Source of the DNA: Spirodela intermedia
Taxonomy: Eukaryota; Streptophyta; Magnoliopsida; Alismatales; Araceae
DNA length: 64,000 nucleotides
Reading direction: 5' to 3'
Assembly: GCA_902729315.2 (NCBI GenBank)
Contig: LR746273.1
Location: 501,001 to 565,000 of the forward strand
Shown here: in pieces, positions 1 through 12,140 of the stretch
How positions within the stretch are numbered: position 1 is the first letter of the stretch
How the letters are laid out: each line of letters begins with the position of its first letter
Position numbers and translations under genes: made by a program
Notes under the pieces: generated by a model
Seen by the model: the letters and a program-made list of their open reading frames with translations, nothing else
Database searches by the model: none
Told to the model about the DNA's origin: nothing

Positions 1-1701
1 GGAGATGGTGACGGCAGTGGAGCCCATGATGGCGTCCACGAGGCCGTCAGCGCAGTTGGAGAGGGAATTGTGGTCGACCCAGACGTGGCTGGAGCCGAAG
101 ATGGAGATGGCGTCTCCATCGGCCATGGTTCGCCACCCATAGTGGGATGGCGAGCTGCGGACCATGGCGTTGCCGGTGCGCTTGCAGTCGTGGATGTGGA
201 GGCCGTGGATGATCACGTTGGTCACGAACTGGATCGTGATGCAGGCGCCGTTGGCGATGTGAACGTCAGCACCGCGGCCGTCGATGGTCTTAAAGCTGTT
301 CATGATCAGCTCCTGCTTGAGGGTGATGACCATGTCGCGCTTAAACACGATCCACAGGGGCTCGTCCTGGATCACCGCGTGCCGCAGTGTGCCGGGGCGG
401 GGGTTGACGGGATCGTCGTCGCCGGCATCGGAGACAACGTAGAAGCGGCCGTTCCGCCCGCCGATGGCGTTGCGCCCGAAGCCGATCCCGCAGTCTGCCA
501 GCCGCCGGCGATTCTTGTGCCAGTTGGGGTCGCACCGCCAGCAGTCGTCGATTGGGTTGCCGGTGCCGCACGAGAGGAACCCCAGCGACCGGCGCGCCGT
601 GCTGTTCTGTATCGCACTGCTCAGAGGGAAGAAGGCCACCACCACCCATCAGCAACCACGGTGAAAAAACAGGAAAAGAAGAAGTCATGAAAATTCTGGT
701 ACTGTAGAAGATCATGAAAAAGCACCGACCACATTCAATCGGAGTTTAGCTCCCTACGGCTACGCTCACGTCGGCAGTGACCCCCCCCCCCCTCCCGGCA
801 CCAAACAATGCATGTGAGGAGTAAATGAGAAGAAGGTGACGAGATGGAATGGGGGACGGGAAGCGTAAGAAGGTTGGCCGGAAGCCAGCGGAATAACCCA
901 ACGACGCCGGCGACCGAAAATCGAGAAACGGACGGGTGAGAGAGGAAAGCGGCGAGGAAACATCGCAACGTAACGGTGGGAGTTACTGCGATCATGAGAC
1001 GGTCGGGGCTGGCGGGGAGAGGGGGGGGAGGGGGAGTGAAAGCGGACACAGTACGAGCTGAAGCAAGAACAAGACGGTCGTGAGAGAGGGCTGGGTGACC
1101 AGTGGACACAGAAGGAAAAGATGGATACGGGCGTAACATGCTCCCGGTCATCAATGCGCGGAGGACTTCACGTGAGAGCATTGATGGATCCCAGCCGTAC
1201 CAGATCTCAACCCTTCTGAGAGAGGGAGAGACTTGACAGAGAACTTGCCCCCCCAAACCTCCGTCAACCCCACCCGGCAGCAGATCAACAATACGACTAA
1301 TTAATTAATGAGGCTGGCCGGCGGAGTGTGTGCGACGGCGAGCATATGCGGATCACGGCGGGGGGCTGGCTGAAGAAAAGAGAGAGCAGATCACGGAGAG
1401 CCGGTCGACAGACCCATCTCCGCCGGTGAGACTTCCATTCCAGAGGGATGATGAAGTCAAACGAAAAAGGTTGAGAAATCAACTGCTGGGCGAGATTGAG
1501 ACGGGTGGTCGTCAACCAAACCTACCCCATTAAATCCTTGAAATGGGTATCATCAGCGGAGGAGAGCGCTTACGTATGCACGTGGGAGACGATCAGTTCC
1601 GGATCTTCGACGGCGCCGACCACCTCTTCCTGCTGCTCGAAGACTGGTTGCCTGTGGCAAGCCCCGTGGGATATCAGGGAAAATACCAAAATATCCTCCA
1701 T
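1..1701 (-). CDS. pectate lyase, 5' part (gene runs off the left edge)
   Basis: Secreted polysaccharide lyase family 1 enzyme that cleaves de-esterified pectin in the wall by beta-elimination with calcium. Exon 1 is 1701-1574 and exon 2 is 616 to the window edge, with a 957-nt GT..AG intron. The join restores an ACT codon and gives the family sequence [13 protein letters not shown]. Further family marks in exon 2 are [38 protein letters not shown] and [18 protein letters not shown], the last covering the calcium-binding region. About 248 residues are present of a usual 400-450; the C-terminal part lies outside. The ATG at 1701 follows an in-frame TAG directly. The resulting N-terminus has only a short hydrophobic run (ILVFSLI), a weak signal peptide, so an extra upstream exon is possible. 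Family assignment is very secure, the first residues less so. Confidence 0.93.
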
Positions 1702-3080
1702 CTAACGGATTCTCGTTAGACCCAAGGTACGGGAATCCGCATTAATATCATGCGGTTTTCTCGGGAAGCGAGAAATCGGCTGTTGCTCTGAGGTGAGCGA
1801 CCCGCTCGAGGCGGGTCGTCCACAGAGCCCAAAATCCGTCGGAGATGGAAAGAGGGGGAAGGAGGGATAGAGCATTCGAGGCAAGGCAACGGTGGGGGGC
1901 GGGGAGAAGACGAAGAGTGTACGAATTCAACGGCGGACAATGTGGAAACCAGATCTAGATGGGAAGGGAAACGTTGAAGTCGGAAGGAGGCCTACTAAAC
2001 GGTCTGGATTGGACGAAGCATGTTTACAGAAAGATAGAAATAAAGACTCGATTTACGGAAAGGTCGCGGTGGGACAGGGCGATAGTACTCACCACTGCGC
2101 GGCGGAAGAAGTGTCGCTGCCCGACGGATTTGTTGAGATCCTCGTCCCTGAAGCTCCTTGTCTGCGCGGGGTTAGTGGCAAAAAGAGTGATCAGCAGTCA
2201 GACCTTCAAATCACCGAAATGTGTGAGCTCGGATCCGTGGAATGCTGATCGAATTAGTCGAGATCTGTGAGCGCAACGGGTCAATTATCCCAACTCCACT
2301 ACTGAGGTTGTTAGGCACTTCATCAACGATAAAAAAATAAAAAACAAAAAGAGACGCCTCAGAGGAAGAATTCCGGATTAGAATATTAGCACAGGCGACA
2401 GGTGTTGACGGGACGAATTCCAAGAACGAGTGACAAAGCACTACTAACTGCCTCCCTAAAAAGCGTAAGGAAAAGGAGAACGAAGCCCCTAAAGACATTA
2501 AAGAACGAATAGTCTCCCTCCTTTTACTCGACGAGAAGCAGTCATTGTCGGGGAAAGCCTACCTGAACACCCCACAAGACCGCTCAAATAATCTCCCGCC
2601 TTTTTATTTCACCAAATTAACATTCCGATCTACGTCGGGGAATCTCTCCCGATGCTTCTTCCACACCCTTCGTTCCAATGCTCTACCCGGCACTTTGACA
2701 ATTGCTCGACTACTCACTCTCCCAAACAAACCGCGTAATATAACACAGCATAGCATACTTTCACGAACATTTGCAGAGACCAGAAAAGAAAACCAGCAGA
2801 ACAGCAACAATCCACCGACGAATCAGAGAAGCTAGAACGAAATGTACCTTGCCTCCACGGCCCTTTCGTATCCCATCCATCCAATGCCGCCGACCAGCAC
2901 CAAAACCAGCACCACCGAAGCCGTCGAGGACCAGCGGAGAGAGGCCGCCATTCCCGCTAAAGCTCCCTCCCTCCCTGTTCTCTCACCTGCCCTCCCCTCC
3001 CCGACCCCCCGTCCCCTCTCTCACAAGAGCAGATCAGAAGTGGCAACAGAGTTTTAATGCACAGACAAGGAACATATAGC

Positions 3081-3118
<38 letters not shown>

Positions 3119-3130
3119 GGGAGAGAGAGG
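3081..3130. repeat. AG microsatellite
   Basis: About 50 bases of AG dinucleotide with two GG interruptions, in the spacer left of CYP97A. Such tracts can bind GAGA-binding BBR/BPC factors in plants; here that is only inference. Confidence 0.9.
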
Positions 3131-4798
3131 GCGGGCGGCGCGGTGGAGAGAAGGGCGGAGCTAGACGAAATAATCTCACACTGAAACCTCCGTTTTATAG
3201 AACGCTCAACGTCGCTGGGCCCCACCGGGTCTCCCCGGCCCTAACCATGGTTAGTCACTGCTAACCCCCGGCCTAACCGCCACCAACGGATTGGGCGTCC
3301 GCCACTCGCAACTGTGACGCTGGCACGTGCGGAAGTGTCGGCTCGTCACGTGCGACCTCCAATCTCCTTTACTGTTCCCGACGCGATCATGCAGCGCCAT
3401 GCATTTACTACTTACCAGCCCCCTCGCCTTCCATCATCACGCGTGGGACACTTTTCTAGGCCCACGGATTGGACGGCCACAATCGTCCCCGGCAAGCGTG
3501 CCCTCGTTGTTGCCGTAGGATCATCCTGTCCACTCCCTAGACATCCGGCGGGAGTTCAGGGGAGACGGAGGCGGTCGCTTCCGCCCTCCGCGAGTCCACC
3601 ACCACCGTTCGATGGGAGGCGATCGGACGGTTCTGCACCGCTCCTGGGCGGCCCACAACGGTCGTTCCGGCCCGGTCCGGAGCCACCGGGCTGACTTTGT
3701 CCGACGCCGGCGCCAGCCGCCAAAGCCAACGGTCGTTCCGCCCGTTGGCCCGGCCCGTTTGCGCCAGCGTCTCAGGTGGGGCCTCTCATGGTCTGCCAAC
3801 GTGTCAGTAGACTCCGGTAAAAATGGAAAAGCTTTGGGACACGTCAAACGATTTAATAAATACGACCATATAAAAAATTAAAGCGCAGTATTTTAAGTTT
3901 CTGGGGGTTCGATGAAAACCGCGGGCCCCACTTGATCGGCTGACGGTGACGGCGCAGCGGCTCACATGGGCGGGCCGACGATCTAGTTTTATCCTATCCT
4001 ATTCCGCCGAAGAATATTGTATTAAATAATTATTAATATTATATTTATAGTATTATTGAGATGATGAGGGATGTTTATCACGTTGAGTATGATTAAGGCG
4101 ATGATGATGGGGACGGGTGATCCTCCCCTGTGATCTCGAGGAGCGGCCGCGGGAATCTGGGGGTCGCCGTTGAAAGTGGGGAGGGGGGAGAATGGGAAGC
4201 CCGTGAGGAGGAGCTCCCACCGCCGTGGCATTGACCGGCAATAATGGCGGTCGCCGGCGAGGGAGCTTTCATAGAGTTAATGGGGCTTCTCCCGGTTATT
4301 ATTCTACGCTGCCACCGGCGAGGACATGCCCTCTACGGACGCAAGGACGGTCATTCGTCCCTCTCTCTCTCTCTCAGGTGCTGCCACGAGGGGGATAATT
4401 CTCCGGGGCGCCGCACACGGGAGAAGCCCCGCCGGCGGCGACTCCGCTGGAGACGAGGCATTAAATCCGCAGTATAGCGTTTGCATCTCCGGGGAGCTCG
4501 AAGGAGCCCTGTAAGAGGGGAGCTCCGAGAAGAAGAGGGAGCGGAAGCTTTTAAACTATGGGGCGGGGTGGCGGGCGGGAAGAGGAGAGCTCCGCCGTCG
4601 GTGTGGGCTTCGCCCGCACGTGGACGGTGGAGGAGGGGACGCGGGATTCCCGGCGAAGCAACTCACCGCCCCGTCGGCGGAGAGAACACGTACTTGGAGG
4701 TTTTTGCGTCCTCGCGAGGGAGGAGGAAGAAGAAGCTTCCCTCTTCCCCCGGCCGACGAGGTTCCACGTGGTGCACGGCGACTGCCGTCGGGGCCTGT

Positions 4799-4823
4799 TC
4801 TCTCTCTCTCTCTCTCTCTCTCT
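4799..4823. repeat. CT microsatellite
   Basis: Roughly twelve CT units in GC-rich spacer DNA. No gene is recognised next to it. Confidence 0.85.
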
Positions 4824-6172
4824 GGTATTAAAGATCTGCCTCGGCAAGTGGAACCTTCCTTGCTTTACAAGTGTGATTAAGCTCAGAGATGGCGACATGG
4901 GGAGGGGAGAGAGGAGGGGGTTTGGAAGAAGGCGCAGAGAGGGAAAGAGGTGGGGAGCAGGTGGGGGGAGAGAGATGATAGTGCATGTGTGGCGAGGGGA
5001 AGAGAGAACGGGGAAGGAAGGTGGCGGGCACATCGACATGAAAAGAAATAAAGCCGGCACAGACAGAGTGATAGAGAGAGAGAGAGAGAGAGAGGGTGCA
5101 TATACATGGTGGAAGAGGAGAAGAGTGAAAGAGAAGGGAAGAGATGCAGCATGTGACTGTACCCGTGCAGAGAGATAGAGAGAGATAGAGAGAGAAGGGA
5201 GGGGGCGGGTGGCGGGTACACCAACGTAAAAAGAAAAGGCAAGGGAGCGAAAGCGGGAGGAGAGATAGAAAGAGAGAGAGAGAGGATGGGTTTAGCCCCA
5301 CAATCGCATTAGCTTCATTCTTTAGCTCATTTATCGTCGCCTTATTTAATCCCGTTGAAAAAACTGCCACGTCGAAAGCGTTGACATTCCATTTACCGTT
5401 CCCTTCGCCACGTCGATCCGTCTCCATGCTCTCTAGAGTGCGGCCCGGCCCGTCGAAGCCACCGAGGGCCGCCATTGAAGACGGAGAAGGCGGCCATGGC
5501 AACCCCCCGGAAGCTCTCTCTTTAATGCCTCCAAGGCGACGGCGGCCCAGCAGCTTTCCCATAACAGCCCCACTGTTCACCCCGCCGCCGCGTATTTACG
5601 GCCGCGACGGGGGAGAAGGGCGCCGGCGTCGGTGCGAGGTCGCGCCGCCGAATCTTCGCCTCTCCCGCCGGCGCCGACGGCCGTCCCCTCCGGCCCCCCA
5701 TTCCGCCGCCGGGCCGACGAGACAGATCCCCGTTTGGTCGGCGGCATTATCTTCTCCGGGGGGCGAGCCTCCACGTGGTGCCATGTGCTCTGCTCCGAAA
5801 GCACGGCCCCATGTGCCACCGGCAACGTGGGCATGTTCATTCATCCGCCGCCGTCGCCCTTCGTCGGCTCCGCCGTCTCCCCGCAGCTTTTATTTATCGC
5901 TGCTTTAAATTAGGGCTCGGTTGGTTTCTTGAGGGGGGGGGGGGAGGACCGTACTCGTACGTCTCTCCGCCGCCGTCCTCTCCGGAAGCAGCGCCGCCGC
6001 CGCCCCTGCCGGCGAGGGAGAGGAAGGGAATTCAACGAACCCACTCCTGTGAAGATGATTCATTCTCTGTGCGTGGACATACGAAAGGGAAAAAAAAATC
6101 GATGATTCTTTGGCGGGTGCCGCATCCATTTTTGTGTATTTATTTACAGGTACAGGGCCGAATCATATCTGG

Positions 6173-6513
6173 CTACGAGCTTGCAGTAGAGACCTCGGTC
6201 TGTGCCGGGGTGGGCCCGAAGACTAGGGAGGGCTTGACTTCGGGATCACCGATGACTTGGGCTATCCTGACGCCCAAGTCGGGGATGATCGAAGCCCGGG
6301 TCCGGCGGGTGACGGTCATCTTCAGGCCCTCGGTGGTGTGGATGGTGGCTCCGGTGGTCATCTCCACCTGCGTTTTTCAGGGTAAAAACTACTCTAGTTA
6401 ACGCAGCCGGCGATGGAGGGGAAGGAGGGAGGATGGGCTTACCGGTGGCGCTCCGGGGGCCATATGGAAGTCAAACTGCCGCACCAGCATAGCCACCGCC
6501 ACTATGGCCTGTT

Positions 6514-6557
<44 letters not shown>

Positions 6558-9500
6558 GGAGATTAGGGGAGACCCAATTAAGGAAAGGTTTTAGCTCCAC
6601 ACTGGCTCGATCTTCACCTCGAAGGAGGCAAACATGTCCCCGATGCACTTCCTCGGCCCTCCGCCAAACGGCAGGTAGCTGAGAAGGCAGATGGAAGTCA
6701 GCTGGAAGTCAGCTGGAATTCAGCTGGAAGAGGGAAGAACCCGGTCTTTGATTTATTTTTTTTAATTTTAAAAAAAGAAGAAAGAAAAAAACCTGAAATT
6801 CTGGTTGATCTCGTTGGGATTGGGACCGTCCAGCGGCCACCTCTCGGGATTGAAGGACTCCGGCTCGGCCCAGTGATTGGGGCTCCGGTGCAGGTTCCAG
6901 ACCGAGATAAAAATGTCCTCCCCCCTGTGATTAATTACATCAACTTAGATCGATCTCCGAAGAAATGAAAATATTCCAGGAAAGTGGGAGTTCTCGCCGG
7001 ATCGACTGCCCCACCTCTTTATGGGGTACCCTCCAAGAACATCATCCTTGATGGATCTGCGAATCAGAACCGGCGGCTGTGGGTAGAGCCTGAGTGACTG
7101 CCGAGAGAGAAGATCCATTTTAGTCAACGGGATTTTTCAAAGAAAGAGAAGAAAAGGAGGAGTTGACCGCGCCCACTTCACTGATGACGCGGCTGGTATA
7201 CTTGAGCTTTTTCATGTCTTCCATGGTCGGAAATCGGTCTCCCAGTACGCTATCCACCTAGAAAGAAACCATGGCCCAAGATCTTAGACCCATGCTGCAG
7301 ATATTCCCACATCTATGTAAATACTAACCTCTTCTTGGAGCTTGGACATGACGGCGGGCTCCTGTGGACAATGGGCACATAATTTCTGTCAGCTGTTCCA
7401 CCAGCGTTATATTCTGACGTAAAAAAGAATATAAGAATTTTGATTCGGTGGATATGGGGCTCGTTCATGCGGTCAAACAGTTGACCTGCTGTTCTTTGCA
7501 CGGCAGAAGGAAGGGATCTTAAGCAAATCTACCAGTAACATACGTCCCAGTAGTTATATATTACATGGTTTCTATAGAGAAGCAATCTGTTCATGGGAAG
7601 AGTAAATCTCACACACGATACGGAACGAGTTCATGACAAATGGAAAAGAGAGCATTGAGTTGACCGTGCCCGTTCAAGATTCCCACTCTGCTGCTGGCAA
7701 AAGGATCAAGGTTGACTCAGCAGTGATCAGGGGACAAGAAGAGAGACAGGCAACACTCCCTGGTTTCTCCTTCGTGGGATGCAGAGATCCAATCGATATG
7801 ATCAAGAGGTGAATATCAGATGAGTGGTAACAGATGATCATCCATACAGGAGAGGGGACTGGGTGTGGTACATTTTCAGAAATGGCATGATCTGAAGTAC
7901 ACCACGTTTCACCGTCTGAATGAAATCATCCGAAATTATTCAACTATTTCAGTAAAATTGCTGTCAGAGAGATAAAGGGAAGTGAAAATCAAATAACTCA
8001 TGCTTGATAACCTTAAATGGATGAAAAGCGTACCTTGGAAAGAAGATAAAAGGTCCAAGTCAGCACTGCTGCAGATGTCTCATGACCAGCTATAAGCATT
8101 GTCATTAAATCATCACGGAGCTGTTTGCTTGAAACCTAGTAAGAAGAGGGAGTTCAGCTGACTGAGATTTACGTTCAAATGTATACGATTTTAGGGTGGG
8201 TTGAACTATAAAATGTGAAGGGGAATACATCATCGCCTGATGCCAATAGAAAGTGAAGAATGCTGGGATCTTGCTCATTCATGTATTCCTCGTGAAACTG
8301 AAGCTCCTCCTGATCTACCATTTTCTGCATAGCAAATGAACAAAAAATCGAAAACTGAGAACAAATACAGTCAACGGTTGAGATAAGCAAGCCACACATG
8401 TCGTCTCTATACCCATTTAGAAACCAGAAGCTGACGTTTCATTCAAAGACAGAAGCATGCACGACTACTATATAGAAATACAGAAAACAAACAAACTTTC
8501 AGAAATAAGTTATTATCCTTGTCAAAGAAACTAACAGTCGGGAAATGAAACAAGAAACTAAAGGAGGAAGGGGTAAAAAAACCCATTGGCAAATTTCTTT
8601 TGCGTTCCTCTGCAGGTATGTTGAGCCTAAACAGATAATATATTTTAAAACAATATTCAAACCTAATAGCCTTCCAATAAGTCGAGCGCCTTAAACCAGT
8701 ATTACCAAAACTACACTCACTTGCATGACCTTCTTCCTCGTTGACATTGGGTCATTCACCTCTATCACATTCCCATACAGTTTAGTTCCTTATGTTCATC
8801 ACAGAGGTTTCGGTTTGGGAAAGGGTATCCGCCAAAGATGGTCCTCAACCTGGTTCCTCTCCCCCCAGAACCCAAGAGAAGCATCCAGACAGTGACACAT
8901 TTTGTCCCTTTTTAACCTGAAGCTCCGAGAGTAAACTTGATCCCAATTTCTAACAATGTTATCTCAAAATAATAGGGAGGCTAATCTTTTTCTAGATGTC
9001 GATTAGGGCTACAGCTGAAGCACAACAATAAATTAATTTAAATTTTGCGGTCAAAAATTTTCAATAATGCGTTACTAAGTGAAAGGCACCCTTTTTAACT
9101 TGGAAAATGGAAAGGACGAGTCCAAGTAATAATCAGACTTCAAAGACATTTGACCTATTCTTATGAGCATATAACAAGTGAGAACCAAAAGATCTCGTCA
9201 TACTCTTATAATGATGAGGTCAAATTTTCCAGGAAAAAATGCCTGTGGCACAGATAAGAGTAGTATTACTAGGGCAAGTTCAGCAATTTTTCAATTAAAA
9301 CTCTTTCTTGAGAAAACCTCACAGAATTTTCCTGGGTTTAAACAAAATGGAAGACTATCTCTTGATATTGATCAGCGATAGAAGTGAAGAGGGGATAAAA
9401 TTTATCAAAAAAAGGAAAGAGATGAGAGATGACTGGTATACCTCTGACTGAAAGGTTAAAGAAGAGAGGAAGAAGGTCATCAACAAAACACAACATAGAG

Positions 9501-11577
9501 TTAGCTGTGGGACCTGCGGTTCACGCAATCTATATAGTCTGAGGACTTTTGTTTTCCCCATAGCAGATATTTAGCATGTTAAAGGTTATGCCTCGATATA
9601 ATGATGCGAATTTCCAAAACCAATATGTTTATGAAGCAACATATCACAATAAGCAACCATTTAAAGTAGTTTATCATAACTACTGCTCATCGTGATGCCA
9701 CTTGAACCTACTAAGATTAACCAACAAGGTGTCTAGATTATTTCAACCAGGTTCCGGGTATGATAGAGTAAGCTTTTTTTTCTCTAATTAATCGTACATT
9801 GAATGAGGACGAGGTTACCTTGCAGATGGCAATGAGGGAATCAAGATTGTCATTGATCAACTTGAGGGCTATCGAAACCTTCCTCTGCCTAGGTGAAATA
9901 TCTTTCCATATAGGAATCTCCCAGGTGGGAATAGGAGACATACTTCGCATTTCTGCTTCCCGCAACACAGTGTAAACTGCCTAATCATCAGGCACATGAA
10001 AAAATGCATGGTATAGAAAGTCAACCAATGAAAAAGGTTCAGTTAGTGTGAGAATAATCTGACAGAGGATATGAAGAAACAAGAAGATAAATCAGCACCT
10101 CAACTATTCCTGTGTCATTTGTCAAAGAATCAAACTCATAGTTGAAGACTGCCTTCCCAATGATATCCAATGTCAAGCGAGAAAAGATGGACTCCATTTC
10201 TACATCTTCACCGTTTGAAGCGGCAGAATCCAGCTTCTGGCAGAGTCTATTGGTTGCATTGCAAAAGAGGTGAATCATAGCGGCAACATACTGGAGAGTG
10301 AAGGATAAAACCATAAATGAAATATCAGAGAGAAATAATATCCATTTGAGGAAAAATATCAGGATGAAGAAAAATTCCACGCATCTATCAGGTGGAAGGG
10401 ATCCCATATACAAGTCAAAAGGAGTCAGTTACCTTCTGATGTAATGCTGGAACAACCGTTCTTCTTCTTGCCAGCCATATGTCACCATCGGCTGGTATCA
10501 AGCCAGTGCCCATCACGAACTCTAGGATTTCTGCTAGTATTCCCTGCATGAAAGGATTAACCCACATGACACTATTCGATACGAAAAAGAATTAGAATAA
10601 GGGAAACAACCGCGAACTTGATCAAGTAGTTGGAAAAACAAGAGAACTAGTACCTTGGAATAGGACTTGGAATTGTCCCTCAGTATATGCTTTGCTATGG
10701 CGGGATCCGAGACTATCAGGAACGACTGTTAGCAACAATTGATGGGACCAGTAAGAAGAAACTAACGCTATGTTTTATGGTAAAGATCGACAAATACAGA
10801 GGTATAACAATCAGCCATTACTTTCGGACCGAAGACGAGGCGGAAGATCCCGCCGTATGTCAGGAAAAGGTCGTAGAGAGGGATGAAGAAGGCCTGCGCT
10901 CCGACAGCAGCCAGTGATCCACTCGCCTGAGGAATTTTCAACACCTTGTCGTTCGTACCCGAAAATAGATCATCGAGGAGTTTCCCCGGAACTCCAAGTT
11001 TTAATAGGCCGTTCCTCAACAGAGAAACGAAGCTAAAAATTCCACAGAAAAGATACCACCAGATTCATCGTTAAACAGGAAGAAAAATAAATTGGCCCCA
11101 ACCAAGGAACAAAATCAACGAGAAAAGACACGTACCCAGACTGCTGAACGGTGAAATCACCAGAGGCGATGCGGGCTGCCAGCTCGGCTCGCCTCTTCTC
11201 TTCGAGCAGCCTCTCGACTTCCTTCACGGCCTGGTTCTCCTCGTCCTTTCCAGATTTGTTGGAGGACGAAGAAGCAGAGCAGGAGAGGCTGGCGCGTCGG
11301 CGAGCGGACCACATACTTCCACCAACTCCAAAAAAGAACCGTGCGCCATATCACTCAGCACACATCAAACAACAATCGGGAGTATCCATCCCGAGGAATG
11401 GCCGACAACAACAATGAGAACCTGAAGAGTATTCAACAGCGGTGCCGCGTCAACGGCAATAAGCAGCAAGCTAGGAGCCGTACCACAATAAGCGCCGCCA
11501 GAAGAGTTCCTAGTATGCAGGCCAGGCTTGTGGATCGCCTGGACGTGAGGCAAGAAGAGATTTGCAGAGGCTGCCAT
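6173..11577 (-). CDS. CYP97A: CYP97A carotenoid beta-ring hydroxylase (cytochrome P450, LUT5 type)
   Basis: Plastid P450 that hydroxylates beta-rings of carotenes, chiefly alpha-carotene on the way to lutein, working with CYP97C. Sixteen exons: 11577-11484, 11325-11136, 11032-10822, 10725-10654, 10543-10433, 10290-10099, 9980-9819, 8324-8229, 8135-8034, 7361-7329, 7257-7177, 7097-7015, 6924-6793, 6678-6618, 6508-6443, 6367-6173. They sum to 1881 nt, 626 residues, close to Arabidopsis LUT5. Visible P450 marks: I-helix AGHETS in exon 9, ExxR (ESLR) across exons 11-12, NPERW in exon 13, heme loop [10 protein letters not shown] in exon 14. CYP97A-specific text includes [34 protein letters not shown] and [20 protein letters not shown]. 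The N-terminus is Ser/Ala/Arg-rich like a transit peptide. The exon 1-2 border is the least certain. Intron 7 is long (about 1.5 kb) and shows nothing coding. Confidence 0.95.
6515..6550. repeat. AG microsatellite inside a CYP97A intron
   Basis: On the coding strand this is a CT tract that ends four bases before the exon 15 acceptor and so serves as its polypyrimidine tract. Length polymorphism here could affect splicing. Confidence 0.85.
6692..6730. repeat. three tandem copies of an 11-base unit
   Basis: The unit GGAAGTCAGCT is repeated with one variant (GGAATTCAGCT). It sits in the CYP97A intron just upstream of the exon 14 acceptor on the coding strand. Confidence 0.8.
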
Positions 11578-12140
11578 TGCAGGAACGGCGACAGATGCTA
11601 CTGGCAAGCAGATCGGAGGAACTCGACCACCCGAGGAGAACGACTGAGGAGGGCGGAGGGAGGGGAGGAGAGATCCTCGTCGATGAGGTCAAACGAACGA
11701 ACGGCCTTCTTTCTCCCTTGCCTCGCAGCCGAAACACCGCGATCTTGATAAAATCCCAGCCCAGTGCGCATTGCTGCGTATTCAAACGCAGTACACGTCA
11801 AGGAGAGCCTTCCTATTTTTTTATTTACCCTTTATGTGGGCCCCACTCTCTCTCTCTATCTCTCTCTCCGCATGAGTCATGTACGTACGCAAGATCAAAA
11901 ACTAGGGCGAGATTGTTCTCTTCGTAGCACGCCGTTCTCTTATGGGTCCCCCCACCTGCCGCTCACGTTCAAGAAGGAAAGACATAAGGCGTTGATTGGT
12001 GATGACTCTGCTTCTTCCTTCTTCCTCCCCATCCCGCAGATGAGGAGGGAAACCTCTCACTCTACCTGGTCAGGCATTTCAGTGTAGGAGATGGGAGATT
12101 ACAGGACATGACTTGCGATCCGGGAAGAACTGGTGGATCA
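11578..12140. other. spacer between shugoshin and CYP97A
   Basis: Both neighbours read leftward, so this holds the shugoshin 3' end and the CYP97A promoter and 5' leader. Open frames here have no recognisable product. Confidence 0.5.
11836..11846. promoter_or_regulatory. GTGGGCCCCAC site II-like element in the CYP97A promoter
   Basis: A near-palindromic GGGCCC core about 260 bases upstream of the CYP97A start codon, next to a CT tract. TGGGCC/GGCCCA elements are known TCP-factor sites in plant promoters. Binding here is inference from the motif and its position. Confidence 0.35.

Larger units (their letters stand above)
1702..6172. other. intergenic region, GC-rich, no gene recognised
   Basis: No open frame here resembles a known protein. 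The stretch holds AG/CT microsatellites (3081-3130, 4799-4823, 5074-5096), two CACGTG G-box cores near 3323 and 3345, a poly-G run near 5933, and purine-rich 5150-5290. It should contain the pectate lyase promoter at its left end and the CYP97A 3' end at its right end. One possible orphan exon on the minus strand (2163-2094) is discussed under findings. Confidence 0.5.

Noticed and set aside
70-690. 206-codon open frame on the plus strand
   Set aside because: It lies opposite the pectate lyase exon and has no family features; the minus-strand reading is clearly the real gene.
4551-5580. Overlapping long open frames on both strands
   Set aside because: They are produced by AG/CT repeats (Ser-Leu and Arg-Glu runs) and GC-rich spacer; no domain or splice pattern is seen.
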